A stretch of DNA of 64,000 nt from Sporosarcina oncorhynchi (GTDB lineage Bacteria; Bacillota; Bacilli; Bacillales_A; Planococcaceae). The notes beneath the pieces were generated by a model, which was not told where the DNA came from, searched no databases, and was given only the letters and a program-made list of their open reading frames with translations. Of the stretch, positions 19,929 to 28,601 are shown in pieces (position 1 is the first letter of the stretch; the number at the start of each line of letters is the position of its first letter). A program made the position numbers and the translations under genes. The stretch lies in the NCBI RefSeq assembly GCF_033304615.1, contig NZ_CP129118.1:2352001-2416000 (forward strand). The letters run 5' to 3'.

Positions 19929-19994
19929 CCTACCCATTTATCTATTATAAGGTGTCGCCATGGGATTGGCTATGTTTTATATATTTTCAGGTAG

Positions 19995-21002
19995 TCAGAT
20001 TCCTTTTTCATTCATATAGAGCGCCAAGTCGATACAACGTGCGGAATAACCTGTTTCATTGTCATACCATGAGATTACTTTCACTAAATTGTCTTCCATT
20101 ACCATCGTCGATAGACCGTCCACTGTTGAAGATGCTGTATTTCCATTATAGTCTCTTGAAACAAGTGGGATTTCATTATAGAACAGAATATCTTTTAATT
20201 CGTTCTCAGAAGCTTCTTTCAACGCACTGTTCACATCTTCTACAGTAACGTCTGTAGAAAGTTCAGCAACGAAATCGACGAGTGAAACGTTTGGCGTTGG
20301 TACGCGTACAGCCATCCCATCCAATTTTCCTTTTAACGCAGGAATTACTTTCGTCACTGCCGATGCAGCACCTGTCGTTGTAGGAATCATGGATTCAGCT
20401 GCCGCTCTCGCTCTGCGGTAATCGTCATGCGGTAGATCGAGAATGCGCTGGTCATTTGTATACGAATGGATCGTCGTCATCATGCCGCGTTTAACACCAA
20501 ACTTATCGTTCAACACTTTAACGACAGGCGCGAGACAATTTGTTGTACATGAAGCATTTGAAATAACTTTATCATTTTGTGGGTCGTATTCATTTTCGTT
20601 TACACCCATGACAAGTGTTTTTACATCGCCTTTAGCCGGAGAGGACAGAATGACTTTCTTCGCGCCTGCTTCGATATGTTTCATTAACCCTTTTTCATCT
20701 CTGAATACGCCTGTTGACTCGATGACCACATCAACATCCAACTCACCCCAAGGGAGTTGAGCAGGGTCTTTTTCAGCATATACTTTAATCTTTTTCCCAT
20801 TTACAACGAGGTACCCTTCTTCTGATCCAACTTCAGCATCAAACGTTCCGTGTACGGAATCATATTTCAATAAATGTGCTAACATCGCAGAATCTGTCAA
20901 ATCATTGACCGCTACAATTTCAATATTGTCATGCTTGCTTGCTTCGCGGAATACTACTCTTCCAATACGTCCAAAACCATTAATCGCCATTTTTATAGTC
21001 AT
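19995..21002 (-). CDS. gap: Glyceraldehyde-3-phosphate dehydrogenase, type I
   Basis: Oxidises and phosphorylates glyceraldehyde 3-phosphate with NAD. ATG 21002 follows TTGGAGG with suitable spacing and gives 335 residues. The NAD-binding loop is INGFGRIGR, the active-site cysteine is in SNASCTTNCLAPV (about 152), and the C-terminal signature WYDNETGYS is present. It is directly after its regulator cggR. The adenine/nicotinamide preference is inferred from its place with cggR, which marks the glycolytic (GapA) rather than the gluconeogenic enzyme. Confidence 0.98.
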   Translation of the reverse strand: MTIKMAINGFGRIGRVVFREASKHDNIEIVAVNDLTDSAMLAHLLKYDSVHGTFDAEVGSEEGYLVVNGKKIKVYAEKDPAQLPWGELDVDVVIESTGVFRDEKGLMKHIEAGAKKVILSSPAKGDVKTLVMGVNENEYDPQNDKVISNASCTTNCLAPVVKVLNDKFGVKRGMMTTIHSYTNDQRILDLPHDDYRRARAAAESMIPTTTGAASAVTKVIPALKGKLDGMAVRVPTPNVSLVDFVAELSTDVTVEDVNSALKEASENELKDILFYNEIPLVSRDYNGNTASSTVDGLSTMVMEDNLVKVISWYDNETGYSARCIDLALYMNEKGI

Positions 21003-21020
21003 TTTTATTTCCTCCAATTT

Positions 21021-22058
21021 TTATGATCGTTCCAATTTTTCAAGCATCGCCAATGCGGCTCCTTCATCTGTCACTAGAATCGTTTGCCCAGGCGCGCTCG
21101 CCATATAAGAGAGAATCGCTTTCGCCTTAGCCTTGCCACCTGCTACAGCAAGAATAAGTGGTACTTTTTCTAATTGACTCGTCTGAATGCCGACAGTCGT
21201 AATCCTGTGAACAATATCGCCAACTTCATTGAAATAAAATCCGAATGCTTCACCTTTTGCATCACTTTCTTGCAAAAGTCGTTTCACATCTTCTGGTGTT
21301 CCCCGCATATCTGCCATGCGGAGTGCGTCCCCGATACCATGGATGACACAATCGGTTTCTTCATACTGTTTGATCATTTCAATCGCAGCTGGCTCGCGTT
21401 TGAATACTTCATGTGCTTCTTCACTCAACGATTCGGGATAGTAGAATGTGCTATACGTTCCACCACATGCTTTCGCAAAAGTGGCTGCGATACTATTCGC
21501 CTGCAATCCGATATCATTTCCGATTCCACCTCTAGCGGCGATGAAGTGTAGTTCTTCGCCATTAGTAAAAGGCTGTATATAGTTCGGAATCGATGCAACC
21601 GAAGTACCGCCAGTGACAGCAACGAGTTTTCCGTCCCCGATTGACGCGGTGAATTGCTTTGCAGCTTCATTTGCCAATAATTCTTTGACGGAATCATTTG
21701 TATCGCTATTGCCAGTTACAATTTTCACTTCTCGTATGCCGAGCAGTGTCCTTAACTTACTTTCCATACGATTATGACCGGTCCACTCGTCGATGCTCGG
21801 TTGAAGTGAAGCGAGTACGTCTGCCCCATCCCCGGTGATTGTTGTTCCTTCCTTCGCAATACGAATTAAGTTCAACGACCGAAGACTCTCCATCACGTTT
21901 CTACATTCCCGTTCCGACATGTCTGCCATTATGCTCAATGGCCGTCTGCCGATTGGACCTGACATTTCAATGAATTTTAAAACCTTAAAACGTTGTTGCA
22001 ATAGATCCATCATTTCCGGCACAAGCTTTCGTTGTGCCTCGAGTAATTCCGAGTTCAA
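21021..22058 (-). CDS. cggR: Central glycolytic genes regulator CggR
   Basis: SorC/DeoR-family repressor of the glycolytic operon that releases DNA on binding fructose 1,6-bisphosphate. The 345 residues comprise an N-terminal winged helix-turn-helix (about 1-90, including GPIGRRPLSIMADMSERECRN) and a sugar-binding domain with VTGGTSVASIP, ARGGIGND and IHGIGDALRMAD. It is the first gene before gap, as in B. subtilis, with promoter and operator-like repeats immediately upstream, which implies autoregulation. Confidence 0.96.
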   Translation of the reverse strand: MNSELLEAQRKLVPEMMDLLQQRFKVLKFIEMSGPIGRRPLSIMADMSERECRNVMESLRSLNLIRIAKEGTTITGDGADVLASLQPSIDEWTGHNRMESKLRTLLGIREVKIVTGNSDTNDSVKELLANEAAKQFTASIGDGKLVAVTGGTSVASIPNYIQPFTNGEELHFIAARGGIGNDIGLQANSIAATFAKACGGTYSTFYYPESLSEEAHEVFKREPAAIEMIKQYEETDCVIHGIGDALRMADMRGTPEDVKRLLQESDAKGEAFGFYFNEVGDIVHRITTVGIQTSQLEKVPLILAVAGGKAKAKAILSYMASAPGQTILVTDEGAALAMLEKLERS

Positions 22059-22087
22059 GGAAAGCCTCTCCTTTAGGTAGGTCGTTT

Positions 22088-22120
22088 ATTGCCCACCTAC
22101 AAATTTATCGTCCCACCTAG
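22088..22120 (-). promoter_or_regulatory. Putative CggR operator (two direct repeats)
   Basis: On the minus strand TAGGTGGGACGATA and TAGGTGGGCAATA repeat with a 20-base period, downstream of the promoter and upstream of cggR. B. subtilis CggR binds two CGGGAC-type direct repeats in the same place, so this is a plausible diverged version (GTGGGAC). Confidence 0.65.
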
Positions 22121-22146
22121 ATCAAAAAAATACTATCTATACTACA

Positions 22147-22175
22147 AGTATATACCACCACTGCGAATTGTTCAA
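22147..22175 (-). promoter_or_regulatory. Sigma-A promoter of the cggR-gap operon
   Basis: TTGAAC at 22170-22175 and TATACT at 22147-22152 are separated by 17 bases on the minus strand. The predicted start site near 22140 precedes the operator repeats and cggR. Confidence 0.75.
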
Positions 22176-22189
22176 ACATTTGAATTGCT

Positions 22190-22417
22190 TTAAAAAAGTT
22201 CAACAAGGTCAATGTAGCCAATTTTACCAAATGCCAGTACTTGTTCATCCTTCTCAATGACAGGAATCATCAGCATATACTTTTCATGAATGTCATCATC
22301 CGACTCGATATCAATTGTCGTCCACGTCAACGGGAAATCTTCCTGAACCAGTTTCATCATCAATTCGGCCTCATCACATAATTCGCAGTTCTTCTTCGAA
22401 TACAATTGGACATGCAT
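22190..22417 (-). CDS. Glutaredoxin-like (DUF836) family protein
   Basis: A 75-residue thioredoxin-fold protein. The ATG at 22417 follows AGGTGG by six bases; upstream in-frame starts lie in repeat DNA. The redox motif is LYSKKNCELCDEAE (Cys-x-x-Cys with Leu inside, about residues 10-13), followed by the cis-proline region MLMIPVIEKDE. Members of this family are small cytoplasmic thiol oxidoreductases of uncertain substrate. The start of the cggR promoter overlaps its 3' flank, so transcription from this gene could feed into cggR. Confidence 0.85.
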   Translation of the reverse strand: MHVQLYSKKNCELCDEAELMMKLVQEDFPLTWTTIDIESDDDIHEKYMLMIPVIEKDEQVLAFGKIGYIDLVELF

Positions 22418-22457
22418 CATTGACCACCTCATTACTTTTTCTTCAGTATAAATGAAA

Positions 22458-22490
22458 AATGACATTCCGTACAATGTATGGAATGTCATT
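22458..22490. terminator. 11-bp perfect inverted repeat, possible terminator
   Basis: AATGACATTCC and GGAATGTCATT form a perfect stem around an 11-base loop; on the minus strand it is followed by TTTTC. It could end leftward transcription arriving from the TPM/LemA operon or its repeats. Confidence 0.55.
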
Positions 22491-22553
22491 AATTTTCGAT
22501 TAGTGATTAGTAGAGCTAGTGCTTTAATTCCAAAGTGCTTTTGGAATAAAAAC

Positions 22554-22680
22554 CGGTGCCTTAATTTCTGCAAAGATCGCAGAAATACGGCAAAGCGAGT
22601 TCTTCGTAACAAAAACGGTGCCTTAATTTCTGCAAAGGTCGCAGAAATACGGCAAAGCGAGTTCTTCGTAACTCGCTTCG
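22554..22680. repeat. Tandem pair of a structured 62-base repeat
   Basis: Copies begin at 22554 and 22616 with CGGTGCCTTAATTTCTGC and are nearly identical through TCTTCGTAAC. Each holds the hairpin TTTCTGC/GCAGAAA. The second copy also completes a 9-bp hairpin AAGCGAGTT/AACTCGCTT, which in the first copy is interrupted by the start of the next unit. A third, diverged copy lies at 11287-11349. Confidence 0.8.
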
Positions 22681-22684
22681 CTAC

Positions 22685-22780
22685 GACCGGCAGGCTCTCG
22701 GGTCGCTTCAGGATGGAAGAAAAGGCAAAGGGCGCCTTTTTTTCCTTCCTTCCAGCGCCTGTCGAGCCTTAACGCCGGTC
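22685..22780. repeat. Large nested inverted repeat with T-rich end
   Basis: Outer arms GACCGGC (22685) and GCCGGTC (22774), then AGGCTC/GAGCCT, enclose an inner hairpin AAAAGGC/GCCTTTT followed by T residues. It lies between the stop of the TPM gene and the tandem repeats and may act as its terminator. Confidence 0.65.
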
Positions 22781-22793
22781 TCCGCTTTAGTGA

Positions 22794-23618
22794 TTACCAA
22801 CTCCGGCCTGCTCCGCCGCCTCCGCCGGATCCACCGCCGCCGCTGAAGCCTCCGCCTCCGGAACCACCGCCAAAGCCGCCTCCGCCTCCGAAACCGCCAC
22901 CTCCACCGAATGAGCCTGGGAAGAAGATTGGACCGCTTCTTCTGCGTCCGCCTGGTCCACCGCCACCCCCGCCTCGTAATACACGGAAGATGATGTAGAT
23001 GATAAGGAAAAGGATGATAGGAGAAGGAAGGCCAAAGCCTGATCCCCCACCTTCGTTGGCAAGTGTATGGACTTCAGCCACTTCGCCGTCCCACCCATAT
23101 TCAGCAGCAATTTCGTTGTAATAAGATTTATAGGCTTCCATAATTGCCATGTCCGGTCTTTCTACACCAGGTTTCAAATAAGGTATCGCAACTTCATCTA
23201 ATATCCGGCCTACTTTACCATCCGGTAATGCACCTTCAAGTCCATAACCGACCTCAAGTCTAAAATGACGGTTATCGTCTGAATTAGGAATCGTCGTGAC
23301 GACTAATAGAGCACCATTATCCTCTTCAGATTTGCCTAGTTTGTATTCTCTCAACGCCTTTATCGCGAAATCCTCTATCGGGTCGTCGCCGATACTCGGC
23401 AATGTAAGCACGGCGAGCTCAGCGCCAGTCGCTTCATTCAACTGCTTACCGAGCCTGTTCAACTCTGCCGTCTGTTCAGCGGACAAGATGCCTGCATGAT
23501 CCTGTATATAATAATCTGAAGGGTTCCATCGCGGGACGTCAGCTGCGAACGCCACATGCGTTGTCATGGCCAGGATCAAACATAGTGCAGTCGCAAAGCC
23601 TAATGCCTTACGGATCAA
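22794..23618 (-). CDS. TPM-domain membrane protein (YgcG family)
   Basis: A 274-residue protein with a signal peptide (about 1-25, ending VAFAADVP), an extracytoplasmic TPM domain (about 30-160, beginning YYIQDHAGILSAEQTAEL), one membrane segment (about 200-215, PIILFLIIYIIFRVL) and a Gly/Ser-rich C-terminal tail. TPM domains occur in thylakoid and bacterial membrane proteins linked to membrane-protein turnover. The start overlaps the lemA stop by 4 bases, so the pair is translationally coupled. The exact function is not known. The glycine-rich tail is highly repetitive at the DNA level. Confidence 0.9.
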   Translation of the reverse strand: MIRKALGFATALCLILAMTTHVAFAADVPRWNPSDYYIQDHAGILSAEQTAELNRLGKQLNEATGAELAVLTLPSIGDDPIEDFAIKALREYKLGKSEEDNGALLVVTTIPNSDDNRHFRLEVGYGLEGALPDGKVGRILDEVAIPYLKPGVERPDMAIMEAYKSYYNEIAAEYGWDGEVAEVHTLANEGGGSGFGLPSPIILFLIIYIIFRVLRGGGGGGPGGRRRSGPIFFPGSFGGGGGFGGGGGFGGGSGGGGFSGGGGSGGGGGAGRSW

Positions 23619-24202
23619 TCGCTGTTATCTCCGAAATCGACTTCAGGTGCTTCGTTCGCAGCTACATCAGCTTTAAAATATTCTTTCTTATCAAATCCGA
23701 ACATCGACGCGACAATCTTGCCGGGAAAACGCTTGATCTGTCGGTTATAATCGGCTACTACATCGTTATAATCTTTACGGGCCACACTAATACGATTTTC
23801 TGTACCGGCCAGTTCATCCATCAATTGTGCAAAGTTCTGATTTGCTTTCAAATCAGGATAGTTTTCTACGACAACTAATAATCTGCCCAATGCATTCGAA
23901 AGCTCACCGTCTGCCGCAGCTTGTTCTTCCGGTCCACGTGCTCCTGAAAGTTTCGCGCGCGCATCTGAAATGTCTTTAATGACTTCTTTTTCATGACTTG
24001 CATACCCTTTTACAGTATTGACCAAGTTCGGAATCAGATCGATTCTGCGTTGAAGTTGCGTTTCAACTTGCGCATACGACTGGTCTACATTCTCTTCCAG
24101 ATTGACAAACTTGTTATACTTCGGCACGAGCATGACGCCGAGCACGACTAAAATAACGACGATGATTGCTATAGGTCCCAATACTTTTTTCATCCATCTC
24201 AC
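23615..24202 (-). CDS. lemA: LemA family protein
   Basis: A 195-residue membrane-anchored helical protein. An N-terminal transmembrane segment (about 8-27, IAIIVVILVVLGVMLV) is followed by a four-helix LemA domain with YNKFVNLEENVDQSYAQVE, QRRIDLIPNLVNTVKGYASHE, and ENRISVARKDYNDVVADYN near residue 140. LemA and TPM-domain proteins are often paired in Firmicutes. The precise role is unknown. It is the first gene of the two-gene operon with the TPM protein. Confidence 0.94.
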   Translation of the reverse strand: MRWMKKVLGPIAIIVVILVVLGVMLVPKYNKFVNLEENVDQSYAQVETQLQRRIDLIPNLVNTVKGYASHEKEVIKDISDARAKLSGARGPEEQAAADGELSNALGRLLVVVENYPDLKANQNFAQLMDELAGTENRISVARKDYNDVVADYNRQIKRFPGKIVASMFGFDKKEYFKADVAANEAPEVDFGDNSD

Positions 24203-24314
24203 TCCCTAATTCACTTTAGTTGGCAATACCCTTTTTAATAGACCGCCTAAACTTCTTGCTATATAGGTTACGTATGACAGCGGAAAAGGATTCATTCCAT
24301 TATTTATCGAGACG

Positions 24315-24346
24315 AAAAAACCGGCTCCAAAGTTAGGGGCCGGTTT
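24315..24346 (-). terminator. clpP terminator
   Basis: On the minus strand AAACCGGC(CC) pairs with GGAGCCGGTTT and is followed by a T run, 10 bases after the clpP stop. Confidence 0.85.
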
Positions 24347-24355
24347 AAAAGTGTT

Positions 24356-24961
24356 TTATTTTTCAATGTCTTTTTTCATGTCGCTGCGTGTGATGATATG
24401 GTCAATTAAACCATACTCCTTCGCACGTTCAGCAGTCATGAAGTTATCACGGTCTGTATCTTTTGCAATGACATCGATTGTCTGACCAGTACGCTCCGCC
24501 AAAATTCCGTTCAATTTCTCACGAAGGAAGAGGATGCGTTTTGCAGCAATTTCAATTTCAGTTGCTTGCCCTTGTGCTCCACCAAGTGGTTGGTGAATCA
24601 TTACTTCTGCGTTAGGCAATGCGTAACGTTTACCTTTCGTTCCAGCAGTCAATAGGAATGAGCCCATTGATGCAGCCATACCAATACAAATCGTCTGGAT
24701 ATCAGGTTTGATGAACTGCATCGTATCATAGATTGCCATACCGGCTGTAATGCTGCCGCCCGGGCTGTTAATATAGATGGATACGTCTTTTTCAGGATCT
24801 TCAGCTTCCAGGAATAGCAACTGTGCTACGATAGAGTTTGCAACGTTATCATCAATAGCGCTACCAAGCATGATAATACGGTCTTTCAATAAACGGGAAT
24901 AGATATCATATGCACGCTCTCCCCGTGTTGTCTGTTCAATAACTGTAGGTATTAGGTTCAT
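24356..24961 (-). CDS. clpP: ATP-dependent Clp protease proteolytic subunit
   Basis: Serine peptidase that forms the double heptameric chamber working with ClpC, ClpX or ClpE. ATG 24961 has AAAGGAGG eight bases before it; the longer ORF to 25111 runs through the promoter. The 201 residues contain the catalytic serine in [11 protein letters not shown] (about 98), the histidine in [13 protein letters not shown] (about 123) and the aspartate in DTDRDNF (about 172). ClpP degrades misfolded and SsrA-tagged proteins, so it is the functional partner of the tmRNA system at 10 kb. A CtsR-type box overlaps the promoter. Confidence 0.98.
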   Translation of the reverse strand: MNLIPTVIEQTTRGERAYDIYSRLLKDRIIMLGSAIDDNVANSIVAQLLFLEAEDPEKDVSIYINSPGGSITAGMAIYDTMQFIKPDIQTICIGMAASMGSFLLTAGTKGKRYALPNAEVMIHQPLGGAQGQATEIEIAAKRILFLREKLNGILAERTGQTIDVIAKDTDRDNFMTAERAKEYGLIDHIITRSDMKKDIEK

Positions 24962-25030
24962 GTTATTTCCTCCTTTTGGATGGATCGAATTTAGACTACT
25001 GTTGAAACCCTCTGTTCCAACTGTACTTCT

Positions 25031-25061
25031 ATCATACATACTATGGTCAATAAAGGTCAAA
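25031..25061 (-). promoter_or_regulatory. clpP promoter with CtsR operator
   Basis: The plus strand reads GGTCAATAAAGGTCAAA at 25045-25061, matching the CtsR heptad repeat GGTCAAANANGGTCAAA with one change. The minus-strand promoter uses TTGACC (25055-25060) and TATGAT (25031-25036), 18 bases apart, so the operator covers the -35 box. Heat-stress control by CtsR is expected. Confidence 0.8.
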
Positions 25062-25204
25062 TATAACGCTTTACAATAGATTGTTTTGCTAGTAAGAGAA
25101 AACGGTATCACTTATACACAATATGATAAGAGACTTCCAAAAAACTTGTATACCCGTTTTCGTTGTCTATCATTCAGGATTCTTCAGCAAAAAGTAAATA
25201 TGTC

Positions 25205-25233
25205 TTGCTTTCATGTCGACCAGTTTGTATAAT
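25205..25233 (+). promoter_or_regulatory. Promoter of tRNA-Arg
   Basis: TTGCTT and a perfect TATAAT are separated by exactly 17 bases, about 35 bases upstream of the tRNA 5' end. Confidence 0.75.
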
Positions 25234-25267
25234 TGAGTTTGTCTGTTGCATAGAGCAACAATAATCC

Positions 25268-25339
25268 GTCCTCGTGGTGCAATGGATAGCACGTGAGCCT
25301 CCGAAGCTCAAAATGTGGGTTCGACTCCCGCCGAGGGCA
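25268..25339 (+). tRNA. tRNA-Arg (anticodon CCG)
   Basis: GTCCTCG pairs with CGAGGGC as acceptor stem. The anticodon arm is TGAGC-CTCCGAA-GCTCA with anticodon CCG reading CGG. The T loop is TTCGACT. CCA is not encoded. B. subtilis has trnQ-Arg in the same place between clpP and crh. Confidence 0.96.
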
Positions 25340-25356
25340 TATCCGTATACAAAAAG

Positions 25357-25399
25357 AAGCTTGTAATCATGGAACGTTCATGGTTACAGCTTTTTTTTT
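25357..25399 (+). terminator. tRNA-Arg terminator
   Basis: AAGCTTGTAATCATG pairs with CATGGTTACAGCTT with a couple of bulges, followed by nine T residues. Confidence 0.85.
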
Positions 25400-25460
25400 A
25401 TGTAAACGTCTGAATAAGCGTTTAAGCCGTTCCATTTTGTTGAAACGGCGAATTCACTTA

Positions 25461-25718
25461 TCAGTTTTCCTTTTCCACAAGCAATGTGAGCGTATCGATT
25501 GCCTGGTCTTCGTCGATGCCTTCAGCGATCAACGTCACATCTGTGCCTCTTGCAATTGCCAAACTCATAACACCCATGATGCTTTTCGCATTCACTTGGC
25601 GATCCTCTTTCTTAATAAAAACATCCGCACTGAATTTATTCGCTTCTTGAACAAATAGTGCAGCTTGTCTAGCTTGTAAACCTGTTTTCATTTTTACTTC
25701 AACTGTTTTTTCCGCCAT
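25461..25718 (-). CDS. crh: Catabolite repression HPr-like protein Crh
   Basis: HPr paralogue that acts only in regulation. The PTS active-site position 15 is Gln (KTGLQARQAA) instead of His, so it cannot carry sugar-transport phosphate. Ser46 (NAKSIMGV) is kept and is the target of HPr kinase, encoded at 35529-36479. Seryl-phosphorylated Crh is a CcpA corepressor in B. subtilis. The 85 residues are the expected length. It follows whiA as in Bacillus. Confidence 0.96.
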   Translation of the reverse strand: MAEKTVEVKMKTGLQARQAALFVQEANKFSADVFIKKEDRQVNAKSIMGVMSLAIARGTDVTLIAEGIDEDQAIDTLTLLVEKEN

Positions 25719-25750
25719 ATACCCTAGTCCCCTTTCTCTTCTCGCCAGAT

Positions 25751-26698
25751 TTATCGGCTGGCAATTCCTCCGACGCGAAGATTATCTGCAATCTCCTCGA
25801 TTTTTCGTAATCGGTGATTCACACCTGATTTGCTAACTGTACCACCCGTTACCATTTCACCAAGTTCTTTTAATGTGACATCTTGATAGGTAATACGTAA
25901 ATGCGCAATTTCTTGTAAGCGGTCCGGGAGTTGATCTAGACCAATTGTATTTTGGATGAACTTTATATTTTCAACTTGGCGTTGTGCAGCTCCAATGGTT
26001 TTATTCATATTAGCCGTTTCACAATTCACCAAACGGTTTACACTATTTCGCATATCACGCAAAATCCGTACGTCTTCAAATTTCATCAATGAAACATGCG
26101 CACCGATAATTCCAAGGAAATCCGAAATCTTCTCGGCTTCTTTTAAATAAGCAATATACCCTTTTTTCCGTTCAATCGATTTCCCGTTCAATTGGTAACG
26201 ATTCATCAATTCCACAAGCGCTTCGCTATGTTCTTTATAAACTGAGAATACTTCCAAATGATAGGATGATGTCTCCGGATTGTTAACCGAACCCCCCGCA
26301 AGGAATGCGCCTCTCAAATAAGAACGTTGACAACATTTCTTTTTTACGAGTTCAGGCACAATTTCATTTTTGAATTGGAATGTGCCTGTGAGGATATAGA
26401 GATCCTCAAGTAACTGTTTCGCACCATCACGGATACGGCATATGTAGACATTGTTTTTCTTGAGCCTCATTTTCTTACGTACGAGCAATTCGACTTTAAA
26501 TGGGTACAAACGTTTAATATTGGAGTAAAGTCTTCTTGCAATTGCTGCGTTTTCCGTCTGCACATCCAAACTTAACTGTTTGTTGGAAAACGATAATGCG
26601 CCATTCATTCGGATAAAAGCCGCAATTTCCGCTTTTACACAACAATCATTTGACTCGAATTGTGTCAGTTCCTTTTTTACTTCTGATGCAAAAGACAT
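25751..26698 (-). CDS. whiA: DNA-binding protein WhiA
   Basis: A 315-residue protein with an N-terminal LAGLIDADG-homing-endonuclease-like domain lacking catalytic residues (about 1-210, with [14 protein letters not shown]) and a C-terminal helix-turn-helix (about 225-305, with [18 protein letters not shown]). WhiA is needed for sporulation in Actinobacteria and influences cell division and chromosome segregation in Bacillus. It belongs to the yvcI-rapZ-yvcK-whiA-crh cluster. Confidence 0.97.
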   Translation of the reverse strand: MSFASEVKKELTQFESNDCCVKAEIAAFIRMNGALSFSNKQLSLDVQTENAAIARRLYSNIKRLYPFKVELLVRKKMRLKKNNVYICRIRDGAKQLLEDLYILTGTFQFKNEIVPELVKKKCCQRSYLRGAFLAGGSVNNPETSSYHLEVFSVYKEHSEALVELMNRYQLNGKSIERKKGYIAYLKEAEKISDFLGIIGAHVSLMKFEDVRILRDMRNSVNRLVNCETANMNKTIGAAQRQVENIKFIQNTIGLDQLPDRLQEIAHLRITYQDVTLKELGEMVTGGTVSKSGVNHRLRKIEEIADNLRVGGIASR

Positions 26699-26731
26699 GA
26701 CTTTCCCCCTCTCTCTCGGCGATGATCAAGT

Positions 26732-27709
26732 CTACTCGCTACTGATTGCACTTTCCATATAGTCCATAATCCAAGCCGCTACCTTTTCTGCATCATGTAC
26801 GATACGACCTTCCGAGATGGTCGAGATGTCTTTTAACACAACATTCGGCACAAGCAGATTCAGTGCTTCGATATCATTTTCTACAGGAATTTGCGGTTCA
26901 ATCGCTTCACTATCTTGATATAAAGATTTAAAATCAGTTACATTCAACAGAATTGTATCCAGGAATTCGCTCCCTGCATGGTCATATAAAGCATTGACAT
27001 GTTCGGAAGCTGTATACTGAGATGTCTCTCCAGCTTGCATCGTCAGATTACTAATATACACTTTACGCGCATTACACGCGAGAACAGCGTCTTTAATCGC
27101 TCTAACAAGTATCGTAGGTAATATGCTCGTATACAAGCTGCCAGGTCCAAAGATAATCAAATCCGCTTCCTTAATCGCTTTTACCGTTTCAGGCAACGGT
27201 TCGACTTCTTGGGGAGAAACATATACTTTCCGAATTTTACGTCCATATACAGGTATTTTTGACTCGCCGGTTACAATTGTGCCATCATCCAGCTCGGCAT
27301 GCAAGGTGATTCTTTGGTTTGCTGCAGGCAATACGTTTCCTTTGATGTTTAATATTTGGCCCATCTTCTGAATCGCACCCGCAAAATCCCCTGTAATGTC
27401 CGTCAACGCTGCCAACATAAGATTTCCGAGTGAGTGACCTTTTAAGTCATCCGAAGTCGCAAATCGGTATTGGAACATTTTCTCAATAAGCGGTTCCACA
27501 TCTGAAAGCGCTGCCATGACTTGTCTTATATCTCCAGGTGGCGGAATATTGTATTGATCTAATAACCTACCGGAACTTCCTCCGTCATCCGCAACTGTGA
27601 CAATTGCAGTCAGATCGACATCATACGATTTCAATCCACGAAGCAATGTGGACAATCCGGTTCCGCCTCCAAAGACGACTATTTTTCTATTGCTACCGGA
27701 TTGCAACAT
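26732..27709 (-). CDS. yvcK: Gluconeogenesis factor YvcK (2-phospho-L-lactate transferase-like)
   Basis: Cytoplasmic protein needed for cell shape and growth on gluconeogenic carbon sources, probably binding UDP-sugars. ATG 27709 has GGAAGG nine bases upstream and overlaps nothing; the upstream start would lie in rapZ. The CofD-like N-terminus reads VVFGGGTGLSTLLRGLK, followed by TVADDGGSSGRL and FGPGSLYTSILP. The 325-residue length is standard. It starts four bases after the rapZ stop. Confidence 0.96.
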   Translation of the reverse strand: MLQSGSNRKIVVFGGGTGLSTLLRGLKSYDVDLTAIVTVADDGGSSGRLLDQYNIPPPGDIRQVMAALSDVEPLIEKMFQYRFATSDDLKGHSLGNLMLAALTDITGDFAGAIQKMGQILNIKGNVLPAANQRITLHAELDDGTIVTGESKIPVYGRKIRKVYVSPQEVEPLPETVKAIKEADLIIFGPGSLYTSILPTILVRAIKDAVLACNARKVYISNLTMQAGETSQYTASEHVNALYDHAGSEFLDTILLNVTDFKSLYQDSEAIEPQIPVENDIEALNLLVPNVVLKDISTISEGRIVHDAEKVAAWIMDYMESAISSE

Positions 27710-27713
27710 AGCA

Positions 27714-28601
27714 TCAGCCCTTCCTCTTGTCCAGATCACGATGTGTGATGATGGTCTTGTATTCTTCTTTGAAACGAGCTCCGAAAAACTCCGCTAACGT
27801 AACGGAACGGTGTTGACCGCCTGTACAGCCGAACGCGATTACAACTTGGGATTTGCCTTCATTCTTATATTGCGGAATTAGGAACTTGAACAGATCCGTA
27901 AGCTTTTCGATGAGCATTTGGGTATCGTTCCATTTCAACACGTATTCATATACATCTTTGTCCAGCCCTGTCTTCGGTTTTAGCTCGTCAATATAAAAAG
28001 GGTTGGGTAGAAAGCGCACATCGAAAACGACGTCAGCATCTATTGGCATGCCATGCTTAAAGCCGAACGATATGAAATTCAGTGTAAAGGCAGTATCTTC
28101 TTTGGAAGAAAATGTGGACATGATTTTTTCACGCAATGCCCGTGGTTTCAATTCTGATGTATTGTAAATGGATCTGGCACGTCCTCTTAGCTCTGACAGT
28201 AGCGTTCTTTCCTTACGTATGCCCGTAAGAGGCAGACCACCTTCTGCAAGCGGATGTGAACGCCTGGATTCTTTATAACGTCTGACAAGTGTTTCATCAT
28301 CCGCTTCAAGGAATAGCAGTTTCGTCGAAACCCCGTCCATCTTCATCATATCGTCCAAAGCGCCTATCAAGGAGTCAAATAGATCGCCGCCTCGCGTATC
28401 CATCACCGCGGCTATTCTTCTCATTTTGTTCTCCGATTTCATCATCAAATCCAAAAATGTAACTAACAGTTCAGGTGGTAAATTGTCGATGCAATAAAAC
28501 CCGAGATCCTCGAAGCTTTGCATAGCAACCGTTTTTCCTGCTCCTGACATTCCTGTTATGATGACTAGTTCTACATCACTGTTCGGCAATTTGTTATCCA
28601 T
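27714..28601 (-). CDS. rapZ: RNase adapter / nucleotide-binding protein RapZ (YvcJ)
   Basis: P-loop protein of 295 residues. Walker A is [12 protein letters not shown] near the N-terminus. The C-terminal signature is [15 protein letters not shown] (about 255). In E. coli RapZ guides RNase E to GlmZ; in Bacillus YvcJ binds and hydrolyses GTP and ATP and affects competence. The start codon overlaps the Nudix stop by one base (TAATG), so the genes are coupled. Confidence 0.96.
   Translation of the reverse strand: MDNKLPNSDVELVIITGMSGAGKTVAMQSFEDLGFYCIDNLPPELLVTFLDLMMKSENKMRRIAAVMDTRGGDLFDSLIGALDDMMKMDGVSTKLLFLEADDETLVRRYKESRRSHPLAEGGLPLTGIRKERTLLSELRGRARSIYNTSELKPRALREKIMSTFSSKEDTAFTLNFISFGFKHGMPIDADVVFDVRFLPNPFYIDELKPKTGLDKDVYEYVLKWNDTQMLIEKLTDLFKFLIPQYKNEGKSQVVIAFGCTGGQHRSVTLAEFFGARFKEEYKTIITHRDLDKRKG

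Larger units (their letters stand above)
22418..22793. other. Intergenic region rich in inverted repeats
   Basis: A 376-base gap without a gene. In order it holds an 11-bp perfect inverted repeat at 22458-22490, a hairpin ATTCCAAA/TTTGGAAT at 22528-22548, two tandem 62-base copies of a structured repeat at 22554-22680, and a large nested hairpin at 22685-22780. The leftward ORF running through it (to 22612) is just the upstream extension of the glutaredoxin-like frame. Confidence 0.7.

Noticed and set aside
22190..22612. 140-residue version of the glutaredoxin-like protein
   Set aside because: The first 65 codons run through the structured repeat and hairpins; the ribosome site supports the start at 22417.
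22787..23110. Leftward 107-residue Ala/Glu-rich ORF
   Set aside because: Alternative frame of the Gly-rich tail of the TPM protein; produced by its repetitive codons.
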